Notes under the pieces: generated by a model | Databases searched by the model: none | What the model saw: only the letters and a program-made list of their open reading frames with translations | Told to the model about the DNA's origin: nothing | Translations under genes and position numbers: made by a program | In this document: positions 9,805-21,440 of the stretch, piece by piece | How positions within the stretch are numbered: position 1 is the first letter of the stretch | How the letters are laid out: each line of letters begins with the position of its first letter | Assembly (NCBI GenBank): GCA_963678255.2 | Contig: CAXXTW010000001.1 | Coordinates: 1,302,001 to 1,366,000 of the forward strand | From: G963678255 sp963678255 | Lineage (GTDB): Bacteria > Cloacimonadota > Cloacimonadia > Cloacimonadales > WRIO01 | DNA length: 64,000 bases | Reading direction: 5' to 3'

Positions 9805-9812
9805 TAGGCAAA

Positions 9813-12706
<2,894 letters not shown>

Positions 12707-12710
12707 TTCT

Positions 12711-12724
12711 TTATACTCTGTCCA
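12711..12724 (+). other. 23S pre-rRNA processing stem, 3' half
   Basis: TTATACTCTGTCCA pairs perfectly with 9791-9804. Confidence 0.75.
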
Positions 12725-12736
12725 ATATATATTTAT

Positions 12737-12890
<154 letters not shown>

Positions 12891-12936
12891 TTAAAAAACG
12901 ACCGCTGATCGTGATAAAAAGAATTTTCACACACAC

Positions 12937-12950
12937 TTCGCTAGAGTACA
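12937..12950 (+). repeat. Short direct repeat, copy 1
   Basis: TTCGCTAGAGTACA, identical to 13283-13296, 346 bases apart. Confidence 0.55.
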
Positions 12951-13282
12951 TGAGTAAAAGAGAGAACAGAAAATACACCACAGAGACACAGAGAAAACGA
13001 TTATTAACCTCTAAATTAACTAAAAGAACGAAAAAAAAGATCAGGGACCACAGAGTTTCACAGAAAAATACAAAGGAAAAGAGAAAGAAATAAATCTTAA
13101 CTTAAATAAATTTAAATCTTCAATTATTCATTGCCGAGTCTATTACTAACAAAGTCCACAAAAAACACTGATCTTGGAGAGTTATCCGCAGGATAACGAA
13201 AAAACCACCGTAATAGAGAGTGGGCGGCTCGCCCATTAAATGAAAAAAATTATCCACGAAAAAGATATTGAAAATCACCTGT

Positions 13283-13296
13283 TTCGCTAGAGTACA
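13283..13296 (+). repeat. Short direct repeat, copy 2
   Basis: Second exact copy of TTCGCTAGAGTACA. Confidence 0.55.
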
Positions 13297-13353
13297 AGAG
13301 AAGGTTCTGTGACCTGAATGTAAAATGATGCAGAAAGAATATTATAAAAAAGC

Positions 13354-13381
13354 TTGACATTGATTTTATTATCTGTATTTT
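13354..13381 (+). promoter_or_regulatory. Candidate promoter immediately before lipoprotein gene
   Basis: TTGACA at 13354-13359 and TATTTT at 13376-13381, 16-base spacer. If used, transcription would begin within a few bases of the start codon. Confidence 0.35.
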
Positions 13382-13388
13382 GGAGAAT

Positions 13389-14399
13389 ATGAATAGAATA
13401 TTAATATTTATCGGATTATTATTTGTACTTTTTCTATTAGTATCCTGTAAGATTGAAGAATCTGTTGATGCTTATGGATATGTTTATATTACTAATTCTG
13501 ATGGAACGAATTCTCACCGATATGAAGCCTATACTTGGGATAAAATTCTGAGTAGGATTTCAACAAACAGTAAATATCTGATTACATCGAATTTCTTCTA
13601 TGACATTAACAACAAATACAGAAAAGTAGGTCAAATTTTTCCAGATTCTCTATATCAATATTATTATGAACTTGATTATCATTATGAAGATAATTATTTC
13701 AGTACAAATACTAATTATTGCTTTTTCTCAGATCAAAATTTTAATTATTTTTATTGTTTGGATTATGTCTCTGAACATAACCGAAGAATTATACAGATCA
13801 ATATGTTATCCAAAGAAGTCGTAAACCTTACAGATTCTTTGCTTTATGGGAAAAACATTTCATATTGTACCATAACTCCGGACAATCAACATTTAGTGAT
13901 ATACAGCTCAATGTCAGTTTATTTGTTTTCTTTGGAAACTCATATTCTGACACCTATTGTGGAAAATCAAAATCTCAATTTCATTCCACCTCTAAGAATG
14001 AATCAGGATAATACATTTTTTTATTATCAGTCAGGATCAAGCATAAAATCTTTCAATGTGCATTCTAAAGAAATCAGTACAATTTCAAACAGAGGGAATC
14101 TTTTAAACTGTAATTGGAATAATTCAAAGTATGTTCTGTTTGAAAATGGATTAGAACTAATGGAACTGAATAATAACGAATGCTATTTTACTACATTACT
14201 GGAGACAACAGATAAGATTTCTTCTGTTTCTCCCGATGCTCAGTGTCGACGTATGCTTTATTACAATGAATCTAAACATAAATTATTCCTATTTGATAAA
14301 GTTACACAAGAATCTCAACCTATTTTTGGAAGCTGCAGAGAATATCAATTGTCACCTGATGGGGAAAAAGCATTATTATACAGCGATGAACTTCATTAA
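13389..14399 (+). CDS. Lipoprotein with beta-propeller-like repeats
   Basis: 336 residues. The N-terminus is a lipoprotein signal with lipobox LVSC (Cys20). The rest has repeated hydrophobic blades with aspartate/serine turns, such as YCTITPDNQHLVIYSS, CNWNNSKYVLFENG and YQLSPDGEKALLYSD, resembling TolB/WD-type beta-propellers that report stored values. I start it at ATG 13389, with GGAG just before; a TTG three codons earlier is in frame but overlaps that site. It stands alone between the rRNA operon and the aminotransferase. Ligand unknown. Confidence 0.68.
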   Translation: MNRILIFIGLLFVLFLLVSCKIEESVDAYGYVYITNSDGTNSHRYEAYTWDKILSRISTNSKYLITSNFFYDINNKYRKVGQIFPDSLYQYYYELDYHYEDNYFSTNTNYCFFSDQNFNYFYCLDYVSEHNRRIIQINMLSKEVVNLTDSLLYGKNISYCTITPDNQHLVIYSSMSVYLFSLETHILTPIVENQNLNFIPPLRMNQDNTFFYYQSGSSIKSFNVHSKEISTISNRGNLLNCNWNNSKYVLFENGLELMELNNNECYFTTLLETTDKISSVSPDAQCRRMLYYNESKHKLFLFDKVTQESQPIFGSCREYQLSPDGEKALLYSDELH

Positions 14400-14577
14400 A
14401 CAATATACTCATGATTTTTTAAAAAGATCATAGAAAATAGTTGAGAGAAAATGTATCAATTGAAAAGAATAATACTGATGGGCAGAGTTAAAGTCTCTAC
14501 ATGATTAAAATACTATTTGACGAATTCTTCAGAATTTTTACGATTAACACAAAATAATATTAAAATATGGAGTGAAC

Positions 14578-15792
14578 ATGGAATTAAAGGACCTATATTC
14601 AAACTCAACATCTACAATGAAATCATCATTAATTCGAGAATTAGTCAGTTCAACCAAAGGGATCCCTAACTTAATTTCTTTTGCGGGAGGATTTCCTTCA
14701 CCAAAAACTTTTCCAGTGGATGATTTAGCAAATCTATTTAAAGAAGTAATAATTGAGAATGGTTTAGATATCTTACAATATGGAGCATCAGAAGGTGATA
14801 TTCAGCTAAAAAAAGCTTTAAAACATTGGGAAGATAATTCAGAACTTTCTGACAATGAGATGCTAATTGTAACTGGTTCAACAAATGGTATCTATTATTT
14901 TGTTAAAACCTTTATAAATCCAGGAGATGTAATCATTTGTGAAGGACCGAGTTTTCTTGGATCATTAGTAGCTTTTGAAGCTTGTGGAGCTGAAGTCGTT
15001 CCTGTGAATATGGATGAAGATGGATTAATTATTGAAGAATTAGAAAATACAATTATTCGATTAAAAAATGAAAAAAAGAATATAAAATTTATCTACACTA
15101 TTCCAGATTTTCAGAATCCTACAGGAGTTACATTATCTTATAGCAGAAGAAAAAAACTAATTGAAGTTTGTATATCTCACAATATATTAATACTAGAAGA
15201 TGATCCATATGGTCTATTAAGATATAAAGGCGAGACAATTGCGAGTTTATTTGATATTTCAAGAAATGAATATCAGAACAAATACATAGTTACTTGTGTA
15301 AAATCTTTTTCAAAAATACTCGGACCAGGATTAAGGATTGCCTATATGATGGCTCATGAAGAGATTATTAATAAAATGAGTTCATGGTTGCAAAAAGTAA
15401 TAGTTAGTCCAGATTGTGTTGCTGAACGTGCTGTAGCTTATTATATTAATGAAGGAAAATTAGAGAATCATGTAAAAGATATTCAAGAATTTTATAAACC
15501 ATATCTAGAATCTATGTTAATTGCATTAGAAAAATATATGCCAAAAGAAATCAGATGGACAAAACCTGAAGGCGGCATATTTTTGTGGTTAGATTGTCCA
15601 GAACATATCAATACAGATGATTTATTTGAAGTATCTAAAAACGAGAAAGTTACATTTATACCAGGCAGTAAATTTTATCCATCCAATTATGAGAAATTTA
15701 ATTCATTAAGATTGAATTTTTCATTTCCTTCACATGAGCAAATCGATGAAGGAATAAAGAGATTGGGTTTATTGTTAAGTAAACAATTATGA
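14578..15792 (+). CDS. PLP-dependent aminotransferase (fold type I, LysN/2-aminoadipate-like)
   Basis: 404 residues, cytoplasmic. PLP-enzyme signatures are visible: LISFAGGFPSPKTFP at the N-terminus, YTIPDFQNPTG (Asn180), LEDDPYGLLRY (Asp209) and SFSKILGPGLRIAY with the Schiff-base lysine K246. The set resembles LysN-type aminotransferases acting on 2-aminoadipate, aromatic or branched-chain amino acids; the true substrate is not decided by sequence. Start at ATG 14578, with GGAG 5 bases upstream; an in-frame GTG lies 6 bases earlier. The phosphorylase gene follows after 10 bases. Confidence 0.88.
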   Translation: MELKDLYSNSTSTMKSSLIRELVSSTKGIPNLISFAGGFPSPKTFPVDDLANLFKEVIIENGLDILQYGASEGDIQLKKALKHWEDNSELSDNEMLIVTGSTNGIYYFVKTFINPGDVIICEGPSFLGSLVAFEACGAEVVPVNMDEDGLIIEELENTIIRLKNEKKNIKFIYTIPDFQNPTGVTLSYSRRKKLIEVCISHNILILEDDPYGLLRYKGETIASLFDISRNEYQNKYIVTCVKSFSKILGPGLRIAYMMAHEEIINKMSSWLQKVIVSPDCVAERAVAYYINEGKLENHVKDIQEFYKPYLESMLIALEKYMPKEIRWTKPEGGIFLWLDCPEHINTDDLFEVSKNEKVTFIPGSKFYPSNYEKFNSLRLNFSFPSHEQIDEGIKRLGLLLSKQL

Positions 15793-15802
15793 GAGGAAAA
15801 TA

Positions 15803-17104
15803 ATGTTTAATCCCGTAGAAATTATTATAAAAAAAAGACAGGGTTATATTCTAAATAAAGACGAAATGAAATTTATGGTTGAGAATTATATAAGAGGTAC
15901 ACTTCCTGATTATCAAATGTCGGCTTTTTTAATGGCGATCTTTTTTAAAGGGATGGACACTGATGAAATTGTCACACTAACAGAAATCTATATTAAATCA
16001 GGTAGCCATTTACAGTTTGACACTTCCATGAAAACAGTTGATAAACATTCTACAGGAGGAGTGGGAGATAAAATATCTATTGTTTTAGCTCCGATAGCAG
16101 CAGCTTTAGGATGTAAAATTCCTATGATATCTGGAAGAGGGTTAGGTCACACAGGCGGAACGTTAGATAAATTAGAAGCAATCCCTGGATTTCGTACAAA
16201 TTATGAAGAATCAGAATTTCGCAAAATGGTTGAAGCCGTTGGATTATCAATCATTGCCCAATCAGAGAAATTAGTTCCCGCTGATAAAAAGATATATGCT
16301 TTAAGAGATGTAAGTGGTACAGTTGAAAGTTTACCATTAATAACAGCCAGTATAATGAGTAAAAAGCTAGCAGAAGGTGCTCAAAATCTTGTTATAGATT
16401 TAAAAATGGGTACAGGTGCTTTCATGAAAAATATGGAACAAGCTGAAGCTCTTGCTCGTTCATTGATAAGAACTGGTGAAGCTTTTGGACAAAAGGTAAA
16501 AGCAGTTTTTACTAATATGAATTCTCCTATTGGATATAAAATTGGAAATTCTTTAGAAATTATTGAATGTATCGATTATTTAAAGGGTATTAATATTCCA
16601 GACATGGATGAGATCAATAAAACATTGACTTCTGAAATGTTAATAATGACTAATATTGCTGAGAATAAGAGTGAAGCATATCATAAGATAGATCAGGTTA
16701 TACATAATGGAAAAGCTTTAGACAAATTAAGAGAAATGATTGTTTCTCAAAGTGGTGATCCCAGAGTTATAGAAGATTATTCTTTATTACCACAATGTCA
16801 GTATAAATTAGAAGTAAAATCAAGTAAAAAGGGATTTATAAAATCAATAAACTCACAAAAGATAGGCTATGCATTAATTCTGATCGATGCAGGCAGAAAA
16901 GAGTTAACATCACCTCTTAACTATGGCTCTGGTTGTGAATTATATAAAAAAGTAGGTGATTTTGTTGAATCAAATGAAGTAATTGGTTATGTCTATTGTG
17001 ATGATGAGTGCAAAGGGGCAGAAGTTATAAAAAGGATTTTAGAATCATATATTATAGCAGAAAATGAACAAAGCTCAGAGCCGCTTATTTTAAAGACAAT
17101 TTAG
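15803..17104 (+). CDS. pdp: Pyrimidine-nucleoside (thymidine) phosphorylase
   Basis: 433 residues. Phosphorolyses thymidine/uridine to base and (deoxy)ribose-1-phosphate in nucleoside salvage. The family signature lies at KHSTGGVGDK (81-90) and SGRGLGHTGGTLDKLEAIPG; length matches the family (about 430-440). Whether it is thymidine-specific (DeoA) or broad (Pdp) cannot be decided by eye. It has GAGAGGAAAA before ATG and follows the aminotransferase by 10 bases, suggesting cotranscription. Confidence 0.95.
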   Translation: MFNPVEIIIKKRQGYILNKDEMKFMVENYIRGTLPDYQMSAFLMAIFFKGMDTDEIVTLTEIYIKSGSHLQFDTSMKTVDKHSTGGVGDKISIVLAPIAAALGCKIPMISGRGLGHTGGTLDKLEAIPGFRTNYEESEFRKMVEAVGLSIIAQSEKLVPADKKIYALRDVSGTVESLPLITASIMSKKLAEGAQNLVIDLKMGTGAFMKNMEQAEALARSLIRTGEAFGQKVKAVFTNMNSPIGYKIGNSLEIIECIDYLKGINIPDMDEINKTLTSEMLIMTNIAENKSEAYHKIDQVIHNGKALDKLREMIVSQSGDPRVIEDYSLLPQCQYKLEVKSSKKGFIKSINSQKIGYALILIDAGRKELTSPLNYGSGCELYKKVGDFVESNEVIGYVYCDDECKGAEVIKRILESYIIAENEQSSEPLILKTI

Positions 17105-17145
17105 ACTTTACATCAATCAAAAAGCATTAGATTTATTCAAAAGTC

Positions 17146-17187
17146 TTGACACAAATAAGCTTGATAAATATGGTGATTTATTATAAT
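17146..17187 (+). promoter_or_regulatory. Candidate promoter(s) of the rpmF-fab operon
   Basis: TTGACA at 17146-17151 with TATGGT at 17169-17174 (17-base spacer), and a perfect TATAAT at 17182-17187 preceded by TTGATA at 17161-17166 (15-base spacer). The leader before rpmF would be about 30-45 bases. Confidence 0.5.
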
Positions 17188-17222
17188 AAATAAAGTGTGT
17201 GTTTATATAGAAAGGAGAAATA

Positions 17223-17402
17223 ATGGCAGTTCCAAAACGAAAAACATCAAAGGCACGTAGAGACAGAAGAAGATCACATGATGCCTTAACTATACCTAGC
17301 TGGGGCAATTGTCCACATTGTGGCGAGCCATCCCGTCCTCACTATGTATGTGCAAAGTGTGGATACTATAAAGGGAAAAAAATAGTTGAAGTGAATCAAT
17401 AA
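17223..17402 (+). CDS. rpmF: 50S ribosomal protein L32
   Basis: 59 residues translated directly from sequence: MAVPKRKTSKARRDRRRSHD at the N-terminus, then two zinc-ligand pairs CPHC and CAKC, the cysteine-containing L32 type that binds zinc. AAAGGAG lies 8 bases before ATG. Its stop TAA overlaps the plsX start (TAATG). The rpmF-plsX-fab order is classic; the usual yceD upstream is absent, replaced by a promoter region. Confidence 0.97.
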   Translation: MAVPKRKTSKARRDRRRSHDALTIPSWGNCPHCGEPSRPHYVCAKCGYYKGKKIVEVNQ

Positions 17403-18403
17403 TGAAAATTGCATTGGATGCATTTGGTAGTGATAATGCTCCCTTGCCCGAAATAGAAGGTGCCGTTTTAGCAATCAAAGATAATTATTGTGAGAAGGTC
17501 TTTTTAGTAGGAAGAGAAAGTATCATAAAACAGCATTTGGAAAAATATGTTTATGATAAAAGCAGGATCGAGATAGTTCATGCAGAAGATATAATCAGCA
17601 TGGAAGATAATGCCAGTGCCTCTGCAAAAACGAAGACAGATTCTTCGTTGGTAAGAGCGATAAAACTTCATAAAGACGGAATTGTTGATGCTGTCGTCAG
17701 TGCCGGGAACACCGGAGCAGTAATGGCAGCATCTCTATTTACATATGGTCGAATAAAAAATGTATTACGGCCAGCAATAGCAATAACTTTTCCCACAATG
17801 AAAGGTCAGCAGATTGTTTTAGATGTTGGAGCAAATGTAGATTGTGAGCCAGAATATCTTAATCAGTTTGCGATATTAGGCAGTTTATATGCAAAATTTT
17901 TATTCAAGTTAGATAATCCTAAGGTTGCATTGTTAAATATTGGAGAAGAAAGTAAAAAAGGGAATGAGTTAACCAAAGCAGTTTACCCATTATTACAATC
18001 AAATCCAGAGATCAATTTTATAGGAAATATAGAAGGTAAGGATTTACTGAAAGGTATATCTGATGTCATAGTATGTGATGGCTTTGTGGGTAATGTCATG
18101 TTAAAAACAGTTGAAGGAGTGGCAATCTCTATTTTTGAAATGATGAAAGAACAGATGAAGAAAGATTGGGTTGCGAAATTAGGAGCCTTATTATCTTTTC
18201 CTGTTTTTAAGTATTTAAAGACAAAAATGGATCATTCTGAATATGGTGGTGCTTTATTAGTCGGATTAAATGGAATATCTGTCATATCACATGGCAGATC
18301 AAATAGTTATGCTATGAAAAATGCAATCAAAGTTGCTGCAAAAATAGCCCAGTCTGATTTTATAAATCATACGAAGGACTATTTTGAAGGGAATAAAATA
18401 TGA
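17402..18403 (+). CDS. plsX: Phosphate acyltransferase PlsX
   Basis: 333 residues. Converts acyl-ACP plus phosphate to acyl-phosphate, the donor for the first step of phospholipid synthesis. Begins MKIALDAFGSDNAP, the family N-terminus, and carries the SAGNTGAVMAASL and CDGFVGNVMLKT segments. Translation is coupled: the start overlaps the rpmF stop by 1 base and the stop overlaps fabH by 4 (ATGA). Confidence 0.96.
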   Translation: MKIALDAFGSDNAPLPEIEGAVLAIKDNYCEKVFLVGRESIIKQHLEKYVYDKSRIEIVHAEDIISMEDNASASAKTKTDSSLVRAIKLHKDGIVDAVVSAGNTGAVMAASLFTYGRIKNVLRPAIAITFPTMKGQQIVLDVGANVDCEPEYLNQFAILGSLYAKFLFKLDNPKVALLNIGEESKKGNELTKAVYPLLQSNPEINFIGNIEGKDLLKGISDVIVCDGFVGNVMLKTVEGVAISIFEMMKEQMKKDWVAKLGALLSFPVFKYLKTKMDHSEYGGALLVGLNGISVISHGRSNSYAMKNAIKVAAKIAQSDFINHTKDYFEGNKI

Positions 18404-19395
18404 CACAATTTAACGTAAAATTTGATACATTTGGAAGCTATGTCCCCAAAAGGATAGTCAATAATTTTGATTTAGAAAAAAGGGTGGACACGACAGACGA
18501 ATGGATAAAGACTCGTACTGGGATGTTTGAACGTCATTTTGTAGATGACTCAGAAGCGGCTTCTGATTTAGCATTAAAAGCAGCTCAGAGAGCTATATAC
18601 AGTTCAGTAACGACCAGATTAAAAGACATAGAAATGATAATAGTCGGAACAATATCAGGAGATCATCCTTTTCCTTCAACAGCTTGTATTTTACAACAGA
18701 AATTGGGATTAAAAGATATCCCAGCTTTTGATGTATCAGCAGGATGTACAGGTTTTATTTATGCTGCAGATATTGCTCGTCAATATATTCAAAGCGGTAT
18801 AGTTTCAACAGTATTAGTTATTGGAGTAGAAGTATTAACTCGTTTAATAAATTGGAATGATCGTGGAACATGTGTTTTATTTGGAGATGGAGCAGGAGCA
18901 GCTATCTTGAAAAGAGCAGAGGTCAATGATTTATCAAGAGTAATTGACTGTAAAATTTCAGCAGATGCAGCAGAGTGGGAATTGTTAATTCAGAAAGCTG
19001 GAGGTTCACGTTTTCCTGCATCAGAACAAACTGTAAAAGAGAATTGGCATACGGTATATATGGAAGGCAACAAAATTTTCAAACATGCTGTTCGATCAAT
19101 GTATTCAATAAGTATGGATCTTTTAAAAAGAAATGATATGGATATTAAAGATCTAGACTGGATTGTTTCACATCAGGCTAATAAAAGAATTATTGATTCA
19201 TTAGGAGAGAAGTTAGGAGTAAATAGCTCAAAAGTAATTGTTACTGTGGATAAATATGCTAACACTTCCTCATCATCGGTTCCTTTGGCAATAACTGATG
19301 GAATTGAATCAGGAAAGATAAAACGAGGAGACATACTATTATTGACAGCTTTTGGTGCCGGATTAACATATGGCAGTCTGATTTTTAGATATTAG
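18400..19395 (+). CDS. fabH: Beta-ketoacyl-ACP synthase III
   Basis: 331 residues. Condenses an acyl-CoA primer (usually acetyl-CoA) with malonyl-ACP to start fatty acid synthesis. The catalytic triad is visible: C116 in DVSAGCTGF, H258 in WIVSHQAN and N288 in YANTSSSSVP. Length agrees with the family (317-335). Four-base overlap with plsX; fabD begins 14 bases on. Confidence 0.97.
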   Translation: MTQFNVKFDTFGSYVPKRIVNNFDLEKRVDTTDEWIKTRTGMFERHFVDDSEAASDLALKAAQRAIYSSVTTRLKDIEMIIVGTISGDHPFPSTACILQQKLGLKDIPAFDVSAGCTGFIYAADIARQYIQSGIVSTVLVIGVEVLTRLINWNDRGTCVLFGDGAGAAILKRAEVNDLSRVIDCKISADAAEWELLIQKAGGSRFPASEQTVKENWHTVYMEGNKIFKHAVRSMYSISMDLLKRNDMDIKDLDWIVSHQANKRIIDSLGEKLGVNSSKVIVTVDKYANTSSSSVPLAITDGIESGKIKRGDILLLTAFGAGLTYGSLIFRY

Positions 19396-19409
19396 ATTTT
19401 GGAGATAGA

Positions 19410-20363
19410 ATGGCATTTAAAAATAAAAAAATAGCTTTTGTCTTTCCAGGACAAGGAGCTCAATATATAGGAATGGCTACAGATTATTTAAGTATGCATG
19501 AAGATTTTTTAGAGAACTTAAATAATTTCGAAAAGCAGACAGGATTTGATTTAAAAGAGATTATTACCAATGGACCTGAAGAACGATTAAAAGAGACCAG
19601 ATTTACCCAACCTGCAATATTGTTTCATAGTTTTTGTGCATATAAGTCTTTAATGGACAAAATTAAGATAGAACCTGATTTTGTTGCAGGTCATTCATTG
19701 GGTGAATTTTCAGCATTAGTTGCCAATGGTGTATTAAGTGTACAAGATGCTTTGTATTTAGTTCATAAGCGTGGTGAGTTTATGATTAATGCAAATGATG
19801 GACAAGCATTTGCCATGGCAGCAGTTTTAGGATTAAGTCCTGAGGTTGTATATGAAATATGTGAAGAAGCATCAAAAACAGCTTTAGTTGTTGCAGCGAA
19901 CTATAATACTCCAATTCAGACAGTGATATCAGGAACTCAACAGGGTGTTGAAATTGCTACTGAACTAGCGAAAGAAAAGAAAGCAAAAAGAGTCTTGCCT
20001 TTAGTTGTTGGTGGCCCCTTTCATTCACCCTTAATTAGCAGAGCTTCAATATGGTTGGCAGAAGAGCTAGATAAGATAGAGTTTTCTACTTCAACAATAC
20101 CAGTTGTTTCAAATGTCAATGCAAAGCCTGAAACTGATGTTTCTCAGATTAAGTTAAATTTAATCAACCAGGTCACAGGTTCTGTATTATGGGTAGATTC
20201 TATTCGATATTTAAAATCACAAGGTGTTGAAGTATATATAGAATTTGGTCCACAGAAGGTTCTTTCAGGGATGATTACCAAAATAGATGAAAAAGCGACA
20301 GTTTTTAATATTGACAAATTTGAAGATATAAGTAAAGTAATATCTGATTTGGAGAATATATGA
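19410..20363 (+). CDS. fabD: Malonyl-CoA:ACP transacylase
   Basis: 317 residues. Loads malonyl onto ACP. Begins IAFVFPGQGAQYIGM, with the nucleophile S96 in AGHSLGEF and the general-base histidine in GGPFHSP near residue 205. Overlaps fabG by 4 bases (ATGA). Confidence 0.97.
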   Translation: MAFKNKKIAFVFPGQGAQYIGMATDYLSMHEDFLENLNNFEKQTGFDLKEIITNGPEERLKETRFTQPAILFHSFCAYKSLMDKIKIEPDFVAGHSLGEFSALVANGVLSVQDALYLVHKRGEFMINANDGQAFAMAAVLGLSPEVVYEICEEASKTALVVAANYNTPIQTVISGTQQGVEIATELAKEKKAKRVLPLVVGGPFHSPLISRASIWLAEELDKIEFSTSTIPVVSNVNAKPETDVSQIKLNLINQVTGSVLWVDSIRYLKSQGVEVYIEFGPQKVLSGMITKIDEKATVFNIDKFEDISKVISDLENI

Positions 20364-21106
20364 AAAGACTAGAAAATAAAGTTGTTATTATAACGGGTTC
20401 AGCCCGTGGAATTGGATTTTCTATTGCAGAGCATTTTGCAAAAGAAGGTGCACAGGTTATTATTTCTGATATCACTCAAGAGATAGTAAACACAGCCGTA
20501 GAAAAAATTGTTACTCAGGGTTTTAAAGCAGATGGATATGAACTTAATGTTACAAATGCTAAACAAGTTGAGGACGTTTTTAAAGAAATAAACATTAAAT
20601 ATGGGAAAATAGATGTTTTAATAAATAATGCAGGCATAACGAAAGACGCCTTAATTATGCGAATGAAAGAAAGTGATTGGGATGCAGTAATAAATGTAAA
20701 TTTAAAAGGATCCTTTTTATGTACTCAAAAAGTTTTCCGTTATATGCTGAATCAGAGATATGGGTCAATTATCAATATATCTTCAGTTATCGGGATAATG
20801 GGGAATATAGGTCAAAGTAATTATGCAGCTTCAAAGGGAGGGATAATTGCTATGACAAAATCTTCAGCGAAAGAATTTGCATCCAGAAATATCAGGGTAA
20901 ATGCTATAGCACCAGGTTTTATAGAAACTGAGATGACAGCGACGTTAACTGAAGATGTGATAAAAAGTTACGCAAAAGCAATACCATTGCAAAGAATGGG
21001 TAAACCTGTTGATGTAGCAAATCTTTGTCTGTTTTTAGCATCAGATGAGTCTGCTTATATAACAGGTCAAACAATTCAAGTCGATGGTGGCTTAATAATG
21101 GCATAG
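20360..21106 (+). CDS. fabG: 3-oxoacyl-ACP reductase
   Basis: 248-residue short-chain dehydrogenase, NADPH-dependent reduction of beta-ketoacyl-ACP. Cofactor loop TGSARGIG (12-19), NNAGIT (89-94), catalytic S142, Y155 and K159 (YAASK), and C-terminal YITGQTIQVDGGLIM. Translationally coupled to fabD. Confidence 0.96.
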   Translation: MKRLENKVVIITGSARGIGFSIAEHFAKEGAQVIISDITQEIVNTAVEKIVTQGFKADGYELNVTNAKQVEDVFKEINIKYGKIDVLINNAGITKDALIMRMKESDWDAVINVNLKGSFLCTQKVFRYMLNQRYGSIINISSVIGIMGNIGQSNYAASKGGIIAMTKSSAKEFASRNIRVNAIAPGFIETEMTATLTEDVIKSYAKAIPLQRMGKPVDVANLCLFLASDESAYITGQTIQVDGGLIMA

Positions 21107-21137
21107 AAAAACAAAATCTCTATAGGAGGAATTACAC

Positions 21138-21371
21138 ATGGATATCGAAACAAGAGTAAAAGAATTAATCGTAGAAAAATTAGGCGTTGATATGTCTGAA
21201 GTTGTTCCAAACGCTCGTTTTATTGAAGATTTAGGTGCAGATTCACTTGATTCAGTAGAATTAATAATGAAATTCGAAGAAGAATTCAATATTGAAATTC
21301 CTGATGCTGATTCTGAACAAATCAAAACAGTTCAAAACGCTGTTGATTATATTACAGCACACAAAAACTAA
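21138..21371 (+). CDS. acpP: Acyl carrier protein
   Basis: 77 acidic residues with the phosphopantetheine attachment site S36 in LGADSLDSVEL. It carries the growing chain for the surrounding fab enzymes and is the target of AcpS at 54649. Strong GGAGG before ATG. Followed by a hairpin at 21378-21416 that may set its mRNA level relative to fabF. Confidence 0.98.
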   Translation: MDIETRVKELIVEKLGVDMSEVVPNARFIEDLGADSLDSVELIMKFEEEFNIEIPDADSEQIKTVQNAVDYITAHKN

Positions 21372-21377
21372 TTTTAA

Positions 21378-21420
21378 AATGCCATTATTCTCTGATTATT
21401 AGAGTATAATGGCATTATTT
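21378..21420 (+). terminator. Hairpin between acpP and fabF (partial terminator or mRNA stabiliser)
   Basis: AATGCCATTAT (21378-21388) pairs perfectly with ATAATGGCATT (21406-21416); inside it CTCT pairs with AGAG, then ATTT follows. It separates acpP from the next fab gene with only about 20 bases left before fabF. Confidence 0.6.
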
Positions 21421-21440
21421 ACATTAAACATGAGGTTAAT

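Larger units (their letters stand above)
12891..13388. other. 498-bp intergenic stretch with short repeats and hairpins
   Basis: Downstream of the rRNA operon. Contains two copies of TTCGCTAGAGTACA (12937-12950 and 13283-13296), each followed by A/T then GAG; CACAGAG motifs near 12979-13053; and two compact hairpins, GTTATCC/GGATAAC (13181-13197) and TGGGCG/CGCCCA (13221-13235). A 60-codon frame at 12911-13093 is low-complexity and not credible. Confidence 0.5.

Noticed and set aside
12911..13093. Plus-strand 60-codon Lys/Arg-rich ORF
   Set aside because: Low-complexity translation of CACAGAG/AAAGA-rich spacer DNA, with no ribosome site.
17117..17478. Minus-strand ORFs over the rpmF region
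   Set aside because: Antisense to rpmF and the start of plsX; rpmF itself is real but only 59 residues long.
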